Origin: Micromonospora deserti
GTDB taxonomy: Bacteria; Actinomycetota; Actinomycetes; Mycobacteriales; Micromonosporaceae
Length of the DNA stretch: 63,316 nt
Reading direction: 5' to 3'
Assembly: GCF_003236335.1 (NCBI RefSeq)
Contig: NZ_POUB01000010.1
Coordinates: 1 to 63,316 of the forward strand
Shown here: in pieces, positions 1-8,680 of the stretch
Position numbering within the stretch: position 1 is the first letter of the stretch
Layout: each line of letters opens with the position of its first letter
Notes under the pieces: model-generated
What the model was told of the DNA's origin: nothing
Database searches by the model: none
What the model saw: only the letters and a program-made list of their open reading frames with translations
Position numbers and translations under genes: made by a program

Positions 1-615
1 GGCGGCGTGCTGACCGGGGTCTGGGGGTCGAAGTTCTACCGGGTGGTGTTCTTCTTCCCCCAGATCCTGGCCGTCGTCATCGTCGGCGTGATCTTCAGCC
101 GGGTCTACGCCCCGGACGACAGCGGCCTGCTCAACGGGGCGTTGAAGGCCCTGGGGATCGGGCCTGTGCTGTTCATGGCGAACCCGGACATCGCGCTCTG
201 GTCGATCGTCGGGGTGCTGGTGTGGCAGGCCGTCGGCTTCTACGTGGTGCTCTTCTCCGCCGGTATGGCCTCGGTGCCCAAGGACATCTACGAGGCGGCG
301 ACCATCGACGGCGCCGGGCGCGCGGCGATGTTCTTCCGGATCACCCTGCCGCTGCTCTGGGACACCCTCCAGGTGGCCTGGGTCTACCTCGGCATCGCCG
401 CCTTCGACGCGTTCGCCATCGTGCAGGTGCTCTCGGTGGACCAGGGCGGCCCGGACGGCGCCACCACCGTGCTCGGCATGGAGATCTACCGCAACGCGTT
501 CAGCTACTCCCAGTTCGGCTACGCCTCGGCGATGGGTGTGGCGCTGTTCTTCCTGACGATCACGTTCGCGGCGCTCACCCTGCGCGTCAGCCGGCGTGAC
601 ACGATCGAGCTGTAA
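1..615 (+). CDS. Carbohydrate ABC transporter permease, MalF/UgpA type (5' end outside window)
   Basis: Inner-membrane subunit of a binding-protein-dependent sugar importer. The frame is open from base 1, so the N-terminus lies upstream. Visible are hydrophobic membrane segments and the EAA loop that contacts the ATPase (EAATIDGAGRAAMFFRITLP, about residues 95-115 of the visible part). The protein ends DTIEL at a TAA. The next permease begins 14 bp later, so the two are one operon forming a heterodimeric pore. The sugar-binding protein, usually the first gene, would lie upstream of the window. The substrate cannot be told from the sequence. Confidence 0.93.
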   Translation, partial: GGVLTGVWGSKFYRVVFFFPQILAVVIVGVIFSRVYAPDDSGLLNGALKALGIGPVLFMANPDIALWSIVGVLVWQAVGFYVVLFSAGMASVPKDIYEAATIDGAGRAAMFFRITLPLLWDTLQVAWVYLGIAAFDAFAIVQVLSVDQGGPDGATTVLGMEIYRNAFSYSQFGYASAMGVALFFLTITFAALTLRVSRRDTIEL

Positions 616-629
616 GGCGGGGTCCGCAG

Positions 630-1562
630 ATGACCACTGAAATCGCACCGAGCGCGCCGGCGGCCCCGGCCGCCCCCGGTCGGGGCGCCGGCCACCGGGC
701 CCGCTCCGCCGATGGCCGGCGCCGCGACGTCGGGCTGCTCAGCGGCCTCGGGCACATCGCCCTGCTGGTCTGGGCGATCCTGGTGATGGCCCCGTTGCTC
801 TGGACCATCCTGGCCTCCTTCAAGAGCAACACGGAGATCTTCCTCGGCAACCCGTTCGCCGTGCCGGGGGAGTTCAGCTTCGACAGCTACGTCCGAGCGT
901 GGACCGAGGCGAACGTCGGGCGCTACTTCCTCAACAGCGTCTTCGTGGTGACGCTGAGCACCAGCGGCACCATGCTGTTCGGGTCGATGGCCGCGTACGT
1001 GCTGGCCCGCTACCCGTTCCCCGGCAACCGGGCGATCTACTACCTGTTCGTCTCAGGCCTGGCGTTTCCGGTGTTCCTCGCCCTGGTGCCGCTCTTCCTG
1101 GTGGTCAACAACCTGGGGCTGCTCAACACCTACACCGGGCTGATCCTGGTCTACATCGCCTACTCGCTGCCGTTCACGGTGTTCTTCCTGGCCGCGTTCT
1201 TCAAGACGCTGCCGCAGTCGGTGGCCGAGGCGGCGATGATCGACGGCGCGTCGCACACCCGGCTGTTCTTCCGGATCATGATGCCGATGGCCCGGCCCGG
1301 CCTGGTCAGCATCGCGATCTTCAACATCATCGGGCAGTGGAACCAGTACCTGCTGCCGGTGGCGCTGATGCAGGGCGAGGGCGCCGACGCCAAGTGGGTG
1401 CTCACCCAGGGCATCGCCAGCATCTCGACCTCGGCCGGCTACGAGGCGGACTGGGCGGCGCTCTTCGCCGCGCTCACCCTGTCCATCCTGCCGATGATCA
1501 TCGTGTACGCGATCTTCCAGCGCCAGATCCAGTCCGGCCTCACCTCCGGCGCGGTCAAGTAG
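630..1562 (+). CDS. Carbohydrate ABC transporter permease, MalG type
   Basis: Second permease of the sugar importer, 310 residues, the usual length for MalG-like proteins. An Ala/Pro-rich cytoplasmic N-terminus (residues 1-40) precedes six predicted membrane segments. The EAA loop is EAAMIDGASHTRLFFRIMMP near residue 200. The ATG is 14 bp after the preceding stop with a GC-rich purine stretch in front. No ATPase gene follows, which is normal for actinobacterial CUT1 systems that share an MsiK-type ATPase encoded elsewhere (family knowledge). A strong hairpin follows the gene. Confidence 0.95.
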   Translation: MTTEIAPSAPAAPAAPGRGAGHRARSADGRRRDVGLLSGLGHIALLVWAILVMAPLLWTILASFKSNTEIFLGNPFAVPGEFSFDSYVRAWTEANVGRYFLNSVFVVTLSTSGTMLFGSMAAYVLARYPFPGNRAIYYLFVSGLAFPVFLALVPLFLVVNNLGLLNTYTGLILVYIAYSLPFTVFFLAAFFKTLPQSVAEAAMIDGASHTRLFFRIMMPMARPGLVSIAIFNIIGQWNQYLLPVALMQGEGADAKWVLTQGIASISTSAGYEADWAALFAALTLSILPMIIVYAIFQRQIQSGLTSGAVK

Positions 1563-1607
1563 CCCGTACCGCGCTCCGGGCCCCGCCGAGGCCGAGGGGA
1601 CAACGTC

Positions 1608-1651
1608 CCGGAAAGAGTGGCCATTCCACGGGGGATGGCCACTCTTTCCGG
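1608..1651 (+). terminator. Long perfect hairpin, intrinsic-type terminator
   Basis: A 17-bp perfect inverted repeat (left arm 1608-1624, right arm 1635-1651) with a 10-nt loop lies 46 bp after the permease stop. The arms read CCGGAAAGAGTGGCCAT and its complement. There is no U-tract, as is common in high-GC actinomycetes, so termination is inferred from stem strength and position. Confidence 0.75.
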
Positions 1652-1715
1652 ACAACTGCGCGTTCCACCACGGGCGTGGCGGCGAGTGTCGCAGGGGCGA
1701 GGCAGAATCGCGTCC

Positions 1716-3389
1716 GTGCTGGTGGCGGTGGTGTCCGACGAGCGGGGCGGGGGAGCCCTGCAACCGCTCGACGCCGCCGGTCGCCCCGCCGGGCCGGTCG
1801 AGCCGGTCGCCGATCTGGCCGCCGCGGTCGCCGCTCGGGAGGTCGCCGATCACCCCCGCTGGGTCTGGGCGTCCGGCGCGTCGATCTATCCGCCGCTGCT
1901 GCGCGCCGGGGTTCGGGTGGAGCGCTGCCACGACGTGGAGTTGACCGAGGCGCTGCTGCTCGGTCACGCCGGCCGGTGGGGTGAGCCCCGGTCGGTGGCC
2001 GCGGCGTGGGCGCGGCTGACGGGAGCGCCGGTGCCGGCCGACCCGCCGCCGCGCCCGGCCGCGCCGCCGGGCCACGGCCAGGGCGCGCTCTTCGACTCGC
2101 TGCCCGGCCCGCCGGGGCCGGGCAGCGAGGCCCTGACCAGGGTGTTCGCCGACCAGCTCGCCCGGATCGCGGCGGCCGAGCACCCGGGCCGGTTCCGGCT
2201 GCTGGTCGCCGCCGAGTCGGCCGGTGCGCTGATCGCGGTGGAGATGGGCGCCGCCGGGCTGCCCTGGCGGGCTGAGGTGCACGACGAGATCCTCGCCGAG
2301 CTGCTCGGGGAGCCGTCCCCGGTCGGCGGGCCGCCGCGCCGGCTGGCCGAGCTGGCCGCCCGCATCGCCGACGCGTTCGGCGTCCGCCAGTTGCACGCCG
2401 ACAGCCCGGCGGAGCTGTTGCGGGCGTTCGCCCGGGCCGGGGTGGAGCTGCCCAACACCCGGGCCTGGGTGCTGCGCGGGGTCGACCACCCGGCGGTGCC
2501 GCTGGTCCTGGAGTACAAGGAGCTCTACCGGATCTGGACGGCGCACGGCTGGGCCTGGCGCGACGCCTGGGTGCGTGACGGCCGGTTCCAGCCGGAGTAC
2601 GTCCCCGGCGGAGTGGTCTCTGGCCGGTGGGCCACCCGGGGCGGCGGCGCGTTGCAGATCCCGAAGGTGATCCGGCGGGCGGTGGTGGCCGACCCGGGCT
2701 GGCGGTTCGTGGTGGCCGACGCCGGGCAGCTGGAACCCCGGGTCCTGGCGGCGGTCTCCGGCGACGCCCGGCTCGCCGCGGCCGGCGGGGCCGGCGACCT
2801 CTACGCGGCCCTGGCCCACGACGCGTTCGGCGGCGACCGGGCCCGGGCCAAGGTGGCCCTGCTCGGCGCCATGTACGGGCAGACCGGCGGCGCGGCGGTG
2901 CCCGCCCTGGCGGTGCTGCGGCATAGCTATCCGATCGCGTTCGGCTACGTCGAGGCGGCGGCCCGCGCCGGCGAGGCCGGCGGGCTGGTGCGTTCCTGGT
3001 TGGGGCGCACCTGCCCGCCGGGCACGGCCGGGTTCGCCGACGATGCGGAGGCCGACCCGGACAGCGGGGCGGATCCGCAGTCGGCGCGGTCCCGGGCGGC
3101 CCGGTCCCGGGGCCGGTTCACCCGCAACTTCGTCATCCAGGCCACCGCCGCCGAGTGGGCCGCCACGCTACTCGCCACGCTCCGCGGCGAGCTGGCCGGC
3201 ACCGCCGCCGAGCTGGTCTTCTTTCAGCACGACGAGGTGATTGTGCACTGCCCGGCGGAGCAGGCCGACGCCGTCGCCGAGGCGGTCACCCGGGCCGGTG
3301 GGCGGGCCCGCGCGCTGCTGTTCGGCGACACCCCGGTCCGGTTCCCGCTGGATCTGTCCATCGTCGACTGCTACGCCGACGCGGCATAG
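1716..3389 (+). CDS. Family A DNA polymerase lacking 5' nuclease (bifunctional 3'-5' exonuclease/polymerase type)
   Basis: Template-directed DNA synthesis, probably in repair. The protein is about 557 residues, much shorter than PolA, and has no 5'-3' nuclease domain. The palm motifs are present: motif A VVADAGQLEPRVLA, the O-helix ARAKVALLGAMYGQTGG (Lys and Tyr positions kept), and motif C FFQHDEVIVHCP with the catalytic His-Asp-Glu. The N-terminal third is a degenerate exonuclease-like domain. I place the start at the GTG at 1716 (VLVAVVSDERGGG), because upstream in-frame codons run into the terminator hairpin. A GC-rich Arg/Ser/Pro loop near residue 460 lies between motifs B and C. Found as a second PolA-like gene in many actinobacteria. 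Confidence 0.85.
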   Translation: MLVAVVSDERGGGALQPLDAAGRPAGPVEPVADLAAAVAAREVADHPRWVWASGASIYPPLLRAGVRVERCHDVELTEALLLGHAGRWGEPRSVAAAWARLTGAPVPADPPPRPAAPPGHGQGALFDSLPGPPGPGSEALTRVFADQLARIAAAEHPGRFRLLVAAESAGALIAVEMGAAGLPWRAEVHDEILAELLGEPSPVGGPPRRLAELAARIADAFGVRQLHADSPAELLRAFARAGVELPNTRAWVLRGVDHPAVPLVLEYKELYRIWTAHGWAWRDAWVRDGRFQPEYVPGGVVSGRWATRGGGALQIPKVIRRAVVADPGWRFVVADAGQLEPRVLAAVSGDARLAAAGGAGDLYAALAHDAFGGDRARAKVALLGAMYGQTGGAAVPALAVLRHSYPIAFGYVEAAARAGEAGGLVRSWLGRTCPPGTAGFADDAEADPDSGADPQSARSRAARSRGRFTRNFVIQATAAEWAATLLATLRGELAGTAAELVFFQHDEVIVHCPAEQADAVAEAVTRAGGRARALLFGDTPVRFPLDLSIVDCYADAA

Positions 3390-3497
3390 CGCACAATTTT
3401 CCCTTTTGCCCCGCTACCCGTGCCCCCGGGCGCTCGTTGCTCCCGGTGTCCGTACGACGAGGCGGGCCGGGCCACCGCGCCGCGGTCCGCCGGCACC

Positions 3498-4124
3498 GTG
3501 GAGGGGGCGCAGCTGAACCGGATCGCAGGAATGATCATCGCCGCGGGCGGGGGCCGTCGTATCGGCGGCCCGGAGGCCCTGCTGCACCAGGGAGAAAAGC
3601 CCCTGGTCAGCCAGATGATCGACACGATGACCGAGGCGGGCTGCGAGCGGATCGTGGTCGTGCTGGGCGCCGCGGCCGACCAGGTCCGCGAGACGGCGGA
3701 CCTCAGCCGGGCCACGGTGGTGGTCAACCGGGCGTGGGGCACCGGGGTGGGCTCGTCGATCCGGGCCGGCCTCGCCGCCCTCGACGACGAGGCAATCGAG
3801 GCGGTCGTGGTGGTGCCGGTGGACATGCCCGGCCTGACCGCCGCCGCCGTCCGCCGGGTGGTCGCGCTGCCGTACCCGGACGTGCTGGTCTGCGCCACCT
3901 ACGGCGGGCTGCGCGGCTACCCGATGCTGTTCGGTCGCCGGCACTGGTCCGGCATCGCCACGCTGGCCAGCGCGGACGTCGGCGCCCGGCCCTACCTGCT
4001 GGCGCACAAGGACCAGATCGTCGACATCTCCTGCGACTCGGTAGCCGACGGCAGCCGGGTCGACACCCCGGAGCTGATGGCGCTCTACGGGCTGACCGTC
4101 CCGGAGCAACGGGTCGGGGTCTGA
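3498..4124 (+). CDS. MobA/MocA-like nucleotidyltransferase (NTP_transf_3)
   Basis: Rossmann-like nucleotidyltransferase of the molybdopterin cytidylyl/guanylyltransferase superfamily. It carries the N-terminal signature RIAGMIIAAGGGRRIGG, a downstream Lys (GEKPLV), GTGVGSSIRAGL and the metal-binding VVPVDMPGLT. The length (~208 residues) is normal. The start is uncertain: GTG 3498 and CTG 3513 are both in frame, and GGAGGG at 3500 could serve the CTG. ATG 3531 would cut into the first beta-strand. No molybdenum enzyme genes are nearby, so the substrate is unknown. Cofactor nucleotidyl transfer is inferred from the family. Confidence 0.8.
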   Translation: MEGAQLNRIAGMIIAAGGGRRIGGPEALLHQGEKPLVSQMIDTMTEAGCERIVVVLGAAADQVRETADLSRATVVVNRAWGTGVGSSIRAGLAALDDEAIEAVVVVPVDMPGLTAAAVRRVVALPYPDVLVCATYGGLRGYPMLFGRRHWSGIATLASADVGARPYLLAHKDQIVDISCDSVADGSRVDTPELMALYGLTVPEQRVGV

Positions 4125-4129
4125 GCGCC

Positions 4130-4202
4130 GGCCACCCGCCGGCTCGCGCGGGCCACCGCCATCCGCTGCCGCTGGCCGCCGGAGAGTTCGTCCGGCGCGC
4201 CG
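4130..4202 (-). pseudogene. Relic of an ABC transporter ATPase (signature motif only)
   Basis: The reverse strand of the short gap between the nucleotidyltransferase and the APH-like gene encodes PDELSGGQRQRMAVARA, the ABC signature (LSGGQ) region of an ATP-binding cassette. Neither Walker A nor Walker B coding sequence flanks it. It is a scrap about 24 codons long left by a deletion. The overlap with the two intact neighbours is negligible. Confidence 0.7.
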
Positions 4203-4224
4203 GCGGACGCCGTAGGCTCGACCG

Positions 4225-5295
4225 GTGCCGCGCCCTCCCGTCGACCTGGTGCCCGCCGACGTGCCGGCGGAGTCGCTGACCCACAACACGCTCAACGGGG
4301 TGACCGGCGGCATCTGGCGGACGTGCCGCGAGGGGCGCCCGGCGGTGCTCAAGCTGCTCGCCCCGCCCGGCCGCCCGAGCCCGGCGCACTGGGCCGGCAG
4401 CGACGACCCCGGCCACTGGAACTACTGGCGGCGCGAGGTCGAGGCGTACCGCAGCGGGCTGGCCACCTCGGCGTATCCGGGACTGGCCGGGCCGGCGGCG
4501 TTGGCGGTGGACGAGCGGCCGGACGGGACGGTCGCGCTCTGGCTGGCCGAGGCGACCGGGCGGCCGGGGACCGCGGGCGACCCCGCCGACCTCGGCGAGG
4601 TGGCGGCCCGGCTGGGTGCCGGGCACGCCCGTTGGCTCGACGATCCGCAGGCGCGGGCGATCATCACCGGGGCCGGCGACCGTGCCCGGGGCGGCCGGTG
4701 GCCGGGCTGGCTGGCCCGGGACTGGCTGCGCGACTACACGCTCAGCCGGCCGGTGCCCGAGCCGGTGCCGTGGGAGCACCCGGTGGCCGTCGCCGCGTGG
4801 CCGGCCCCGCTGCGGGTCGGCCTGCGGGCGCTGTGGGAACGCCGGCACGCGGTGATCGCGGCCACCGACCGGCTGCCCCGCACGCTGTGCCACCACGACG
4901 TGTGGCCGATGAACCTGGTGTTCGGCGACGCGGGCCCGGTGCTGCTGGACTGGGCGTGCGTCGGGCCGGGCCCGGTCGGGGAGGATGCCGCGAACCTGGT
5001 GCTGGACACCTTCCTCGACGGGCTGGTCGACGTCGCCCTGCTCGACGAGGTGGTGAGCACCGTGGTGGACCGCTACGTCGACGGCCTGGGCGGCAGGGTG
5101 CCCCGGGCGGTGGCCGCCCGGGCGGTCCGGCTCACCGGTGCGGCCAAGTACGTCTGGCTCGCCCCGCTGATGCTCGGCCGGCTCGGCGGGCCTCCCGGCC
5201 AGACGTACGATCGGCGGGACGAAGCCGCGATCATGGACGGCCGCCGTCGGGTGCTGGAGCTGCTAATGCGCTGGGCGGCCGAAGCGCTCGACTGA
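4225..5295 (+). CDS. Aminoglycoside phosphotransferase (APH)-family kinase
   Basis: A 356-residue protein with the protein-kinase-like fold of the APH/choline kinase family. The catalytic loop is LCHHDVWPMNLVF (H-x-D-x4-N), followed by VLLDWACVGPGPVGEDAANL, which supplies the metal-binding Asp. The N-terminal lobe is weak in nucleotide-loop motifs. The GTG start at 4225 has a poor ribosome site. Members phosphorylate hydroxyls of antibiotics or small metabolites. Neither resistance nor a substrate can be inferred here, because the genome context is housekeeping. Confidence 0.82.
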   Translation: MPRPPVDLVPADVPAESLTHNTLNGVTGGIWRTCREGRPAVLKLLAPPGRPSPAHWAGSDDPGHWNYWRREVEAYRSGLATSAYPGLAGPAALAVDERPDGTVALWLAEATGRPGTAGDPADLGEVAARLGAGHARWLDDPQARAIITGAGDRARGGRWPGWLARDWLRDYTLSRPVPEPVPWEHPVAVAAWPAPLRVGLRALWERRHAVIAATDRLPRTLCHHDVWPMNLVFGDAGPVLLDWACVGPGPVGEDAANLVLDTFLDGLVDVALLDEVVSTVVDRYVDGLGGRVPRAVAARAVRLTGAAKYVWLAPLMLGRLGGPPGQTYDRRDEAAIMDGRRRVLELLMRWAAEALD

Positions 5296-5311
5296 GCCGT
5301 CGGCGTCGCCG

Positions 5312-6259
5312 TCAGGACAGGTCGAACAGGGCGGCGGCGTTGCCCCAGCAGACCGCCCGCAGCCAGTCGTCGCCCAGGTCGAGCCGGGCCAGGCCGGCGA
5401 GCTGCTCCGCGTACGGGTAGGGGAGGTTGGGGAAGTCGCTGCCCAGCAGCACCTTGCCGGCCAGCCCCAACTCGCGCAGCCGGGGCGACTCCTCGGCGGG
5501 GAACGGCACGAACTGGTCGAAGAACGGGGTGAACGCCATCGTGGTGTCCAGCCGCACCCGCTCGTACGCCCCGGCGAGGTCGAGGAAGGCCCGGTAGTCG
5601 GGAGCGCCCAGGTGCGCCACGATCGCGGTCAGCCCCGGGTGGCGGGCGAGCAGGGCGGCGAACGGCTCCGGCCCGGTGTGCCCGGTGCCGACCGGCGCGT
5701 GCCCGGCGTGCACCACCACCGGCACGCCGGCGTCGGCGAGCAGCCCCCACACGTCGTCCAGCGCCGGGTCGGTCGGCGCGAAGCCACCCACCTGGATGTG
5801 CACCTTGAACAGCCGGGCGCCGGCCGCGACGGCCTCGGTGACGTACCCCTCGACCCCCGGCTCGGGGAAGAAGGTCGCCGACGGCAGGCAGCCCGGCGTG
5901 GCGCGGGCGAAGTCCAGCGTCCAGCGGTTCAGCTCCGCGGCCATGCCGGGCCGGTGGGCGTACGCCAGGGCGCTGAACGCCCGGACGCCCAGCCGGCGCA
6001 GGTGCGCGACCCGCTCGGCGTCGCTCCACCGGTACCGGATCGGCCAGTCGGTGCCGACCAGCGGGCCGGCCGCGTCGAAGTACGCCCAGACCCGGCGCAA
6101 CAGCCGCGGCGGCAGGAAGTGCACGTGCACGTCGGCGAGGCCGGGCAGGCCGAGCCGGCGCCAGAACGCCGGCACCTCGGCGTCGTCGGCCTCGGACGGC
6201 GGGATCCCGCCGTCGCCGGTCCCCGACGTGGGGCCACCGGGGGCGGACCGGCCGGTCAT
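5312..6259 (-). CDS. Amidohydrolase family protein (amidohydrolase_2 type)
   Basis: Metal-dependent TIM-barrel hydrolase of about 315 residues. Metal and catalytic residues are visible: LADVHVHFLPP (first-strand HxH), LFKVHIQ (Lys/His strand), VVVHAGHAPVG and the final VLLGSDFPNLPYPY (Asp). The start is the ATG at 6259, whose ATGA overlaps the stop of the upstream membrane hydrolase gene, so the two are translationally coupled. An N-terminal low-complexity segment (~30 residues) precedes the barrel. Related enzymes act as lactonases or decarboxylases. The substrate is unknown. Confidence 0.88.
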   Translation of the reverse strand: MTGRSAPGGPTSGTGDGGIPPSEADDAEVPAFWRRLGLPGLADVHVHFLPPRLLRRVWAYFDAAGPLVGTDWPIRYRWSDAERVAHLRRLGVRAFSALAYAHRPGMAAELNRWTLDFARATPGCLPSATFFPEPGVEGYVTEAVAAGARLFKVHIQVGGFAPTDPALDDVWGLLADAGVPVVVHAGHAPVGTGHTGPEPFAALLARHPGLTAIVAHLGAPDYRAFLDLAGAYERVRLDTTMAFTPFFDQFVPFPAEESPRLRELGLAGKVLLGSDFPNLPYPYAEQLAGLARLDLGDDWLRAVCWGNAAALFDLS

Positions 6260-7065
6260 ACCTGGATGTTGAAGCGTTGCAGCACCGACGGGGCGGCCAG
6301 CCCGACGGCGGCGAGCACCGCGATCACGGTCAGCGCGGCGCGGACCACGACCACCTCGGTCTTGCTGCCGGCCCGCAGCGCGATGCTGTTCGGCAGGCCG
6401 ATCATCGTCCACATCCGACGCTTGATCGGGATGGGCCAGAGGATCGGCACCCCTGCCTTGGTGATCATGTCGCCGAGGATGTGCACGAAACAGCCCACCC
6501 CGACGGCGGTGCCGATCAGCGGATAGCCCCGGCCGCCGGGGAGGTTGGCGGCGACGAACCATGCCGCGCCGGCCGACACCAGGGTCACGATCACCCAGCC
6601 GGCCCGCTCCGCCCACTCGTCGAACAGCCCGCGCAGCGCCAACCCGATCATGAAGAACAGGACGCCGATCACGGCCCACTTGCCGTACGCGGCGCAGAGC
6701 GCGGTGGTGCCCCAGCCGACCAGCAGGGTGAACGGGATGGTGTGGGTCAGCGTCCGGTGGCCGTTGGAGCGGCGCGGGTCGCGGCTCAGTTTGGTCGCGT
6801 AGTAGACCCCGAGCGAGACCTTCTCCATCACCTCGGCGAAGAACAGCGAGAAGACCCCGAAGGTGCGGGCCACCGTCGCGCCGCCCTGGTTGCGGGTCAC
6901 CTTGCCGGACAGGTCGAGGTCGGGGAAGAGCGCCCCGCCGGCGCAGACGGCGGTACCGACCGCCAGCGCCAGGGGCGACTGGTGGTAGTCGGCGAACTGG
7001 TCCAGCGCCCAGGACCCGGCCAGCCACACCGCCGCGCCGGAGAGCGCGTGGGATGGTCCCATCAT
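6256..7065 (-). CDS. YdjM/DUF457-type membrane-bound metal-dependent hydrolase
   Basis: About 270 residues with several membrane segments. Family marks are MMGPSHALSG at the N-terminus (the His is a metal ligand), LFPDLDLSGKV, HRTLTHTIPF and VHILGDMITKAGVPILWP. The family is annotated as inner-membrane metal-dependent hydrolase, and no substrate is established. The double ATG at 7065/7062 is preceded by GGAGG about 10 nt upstream. It is the first gene of a two-gene operon with the amidohydrolase through a 4-bp ATGA overlap. A small inverted repeat lies 35 bp upstream of the start. Confidence 0.85.
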   Translation of the reverse strand: MMGPSHALSGAAVWLAGSWALDQFADYHQSPLALAVGTAVCAGGALFPDLDLSGKVTRNQGGATVARTFGVFSLFFAEVMEKVSLGVYYATKLSRDPRRSNGHRTLTHTIPFTLLVGWGTTALCAAYGKWAVIGVLFFMIGLALRGLFDEWAERAGWVIVTLVSAGAAWFVAANLPGGRGYPLIGTAVGVGCFVHILGDMITKAGVPILWPIPIKRRMWTMIGLPNSIALRAGSKTEVVVVRAALTVIAVLAAVGLAAPSVLQRFNIQV

Positions 7066-7099
7066 CTCGGCTCACCCTCCCCAGGGATCTTGAGCGCCA

Positions 7100-7117
7100 A
7101 ACTACGCCACTGTAGTT
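7100..7117. promoter_or_regulatory. Small palindrome upstream of the ydjM-like operon (possible operator)
   Basis: AACTAC-N6-GTAGTT is a perfect 6-bp inverted repeat, AT-richer than its surroundings, 35 bp upstream of the start at 7065. It overlaps sequences that could act as a -10 on the minus strand (TACAGT, TAGTTT). A repressor site is inferred, and no regulator is adjacent. Confidence 0.4.
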
Positions 7118-7194
7118 CGTCCGGCCGCCGCAGGGGCATCACCCGGACGGTCCACAGGGGAGGGGTCGGGACCGGGGTGTGCGGCTCGGCCGGA

Positions 7195-8538
7195 TCACGG
7201 CGCCCGGGAGGCGCCACCCCCGGCGGCGAGCAGGTTGCCCTCGGGGATGGCGATCTTCTGACCGACCCGCCCCGCCCGGGCCGCGGCCCGCCGGGCCTGC
7301 GCCGGGCCGTGATCGCGGCGGGCGGCGGCGTACGTGGCGGCGGTGCGGGCCGCGATGGTCGCCCAGCCGTACCGCTCGCCGACCATGGTGCGGGCCCGCC
7401 GGGCCACCCGCCGGGCGAAGACCTCGTCGCCGAGGAGCTGGTCGACCGCGCCGGCCAGGGCGTCCGGGTCGCTGTGCGGGAAGGTCACCCCGGTGACGCC
7501 GGGCTCGACGATCTCGGCGAGGCCGCCGGTGCGGGCCACGGCCAGCGGCGCGCCGGCCGCCGCCGCCTCCAGGGCCACCATGCCGAACGGCTCGTAGAGG
7601 CTGGGTACCACGGTCGCGTCGGTGGCACCGAGCATCGCGGGCAGCTGGCTGGTGTCCAGGAAGCCGGTGAAGCGGACGGTCCGACCGAGCGCCAGCCGCC
7701 GGGTCTCCTCCTCCAGTTCGGCGCGGTACGGGCCGTCCCCGGCGATCACCACCCGCAGCCCCGGGTGCCGGTCGCGCAGGTGCGGCACCGCGTGCACCAG
7801 GTGCTGCACGCCCTTCTCGTAGACCAGCCGGCCGGCGTACCCGACCAGCGGGCCGTCCGCGGCGAACCGGGCCCGGGCCGAGGCCACCGCGCGGGGGCGG
7901 GCCCGCCAGGCGCGGTCGTCGACCCCGTTGGGCACCACCTCGATCTGCCCGGTGGGGACCTCGAAGAGGGTGGTCACCTGGTCGCGCATGTAGCCGGAGC
8001 AGGTGATCAGCCGGGCGGAGGCGTTGCTGAGCCAGTGCTCGACGCCGTGGATGGTGCGGTTCATCTCCTCGGGCAGCCAGCCCTGGTGCCGGCCCGCCTC
8101 GGTGGCGTGGATCGTGGTGACCAGGGGCAGGTCGAGGTGTTCGGCGAGGGTGACCGCGGTGTGCGCGACGAGCCAGTCGTGGGCGTGGACGACGTCGTAG
8201 GGGCCGGCCTCGGTGGCCCGCAGCGCGGCCCGGGTCAGCGTGTGGTTGAAGGCCATCGTCCAGGCCAGCAGGGAGTTGGTCGCCAGGGGAAAGGTGACCG
8301 GGTCCTCGGCGGCCCGCAGGATGCGCACGCCGTCGGCGTACTCCTCAAGCGGCGCGCCGTCGGCGTGCCGGGTGACCACGGTGACCTCGTGGCCGGCGGC
8401 GGCCAGGGCGACGGAGAGGGCGTGCACGTGCCGGCCGAGCCCGCCGACGAGTACCGGTGGGTATTCCCAGGAGAGCATCAGCACCCGCTGATGCCGGGCG
8501 GCGGGGTTGATGTCGATCACGTCGGCGTCAGGTGACAT
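7195..8538 (-). CDS. GT4 glycosyltransferase, glycogen-synthase-like
   Basis: About 447 residues in two Rossmann domains. The N-terminal domain has LMLSWEYPPVLVGGLGRHV (donor/acceptor loop KTGGL-type) and VVHAHDWLVAHTA. The C-terminal domain has LVGYAGRLVYEKGVQ, VIAGDGPYR and the E-x7-E motif EPFGMVALEAAAAGAP that contacts the nucleotide sugar. The start is set at ATG 8538, preceded by AAGGGGG. Extending further upstream gives only low-complexity sequence. The debranching enzyme gene upstream on the same strand suggests a role in alpha-1,4-glucan synthesis or remodelling. Trehalose or other glycoside synthesis cannot be excluded. Confidence 0.88.
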   Translation of the reverse strand: MSPDADVIDINPAARHQRVLMLSWEYPPVLVGGLGRHVHALSVALAAAGHEVTVVTRHADGAPLEEYADGVRILRAAEDPVTFPLATNSLLAWTMAFNHTLTRAALRATEAGPYDVVHAHDWLVAHTAVTLAEHLDLPLVTTIHATEAGRHQGWLPEEMNRTIHGVEHWLSNASARLITCSGYMRDQVTTLFEVPTGQIEVVPNGVDDRAWRARPRAVASARARFAADGPLVGYAGRLVYEKGVQHLVHAVPHLRDRHPGLRVVIAGDGPYRAELEEETRRLALGRTVRFTGFLDTSQLPAMLGATDATVVPSLYEPFGMVALEAAAAGAPLAVARTGGLAEIVEPGVTGVTFPHSDPDALAGAVDQLLGDEVFARRVARRARTMVGERYGWATIAARTAATYAAARRDHGPAQARRAAARAGRVGQKIAIPEGNLLAAGGGASRAP

Positions 8539-8680
8539 GCGGCCCCCTTGAGTTGTCCCCGAGCGCGCGTGCCGACCGGCACCCCGACTGGTGCCCGGCT
8601 GCGCCGCGACTGGATTGGGATCCATCCTCCGGGCGCCTGGATAACCAGCGGAGACGCCGTCGTTGCGGTCGTGTAAAGCG

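Noticed and set aside
1053..2924. 623-codon open frame on the minus strand opposite the polymerase
   Set aside because: High-GC antisense shadow; the opposite strand encodes conserved polymerase motifs.
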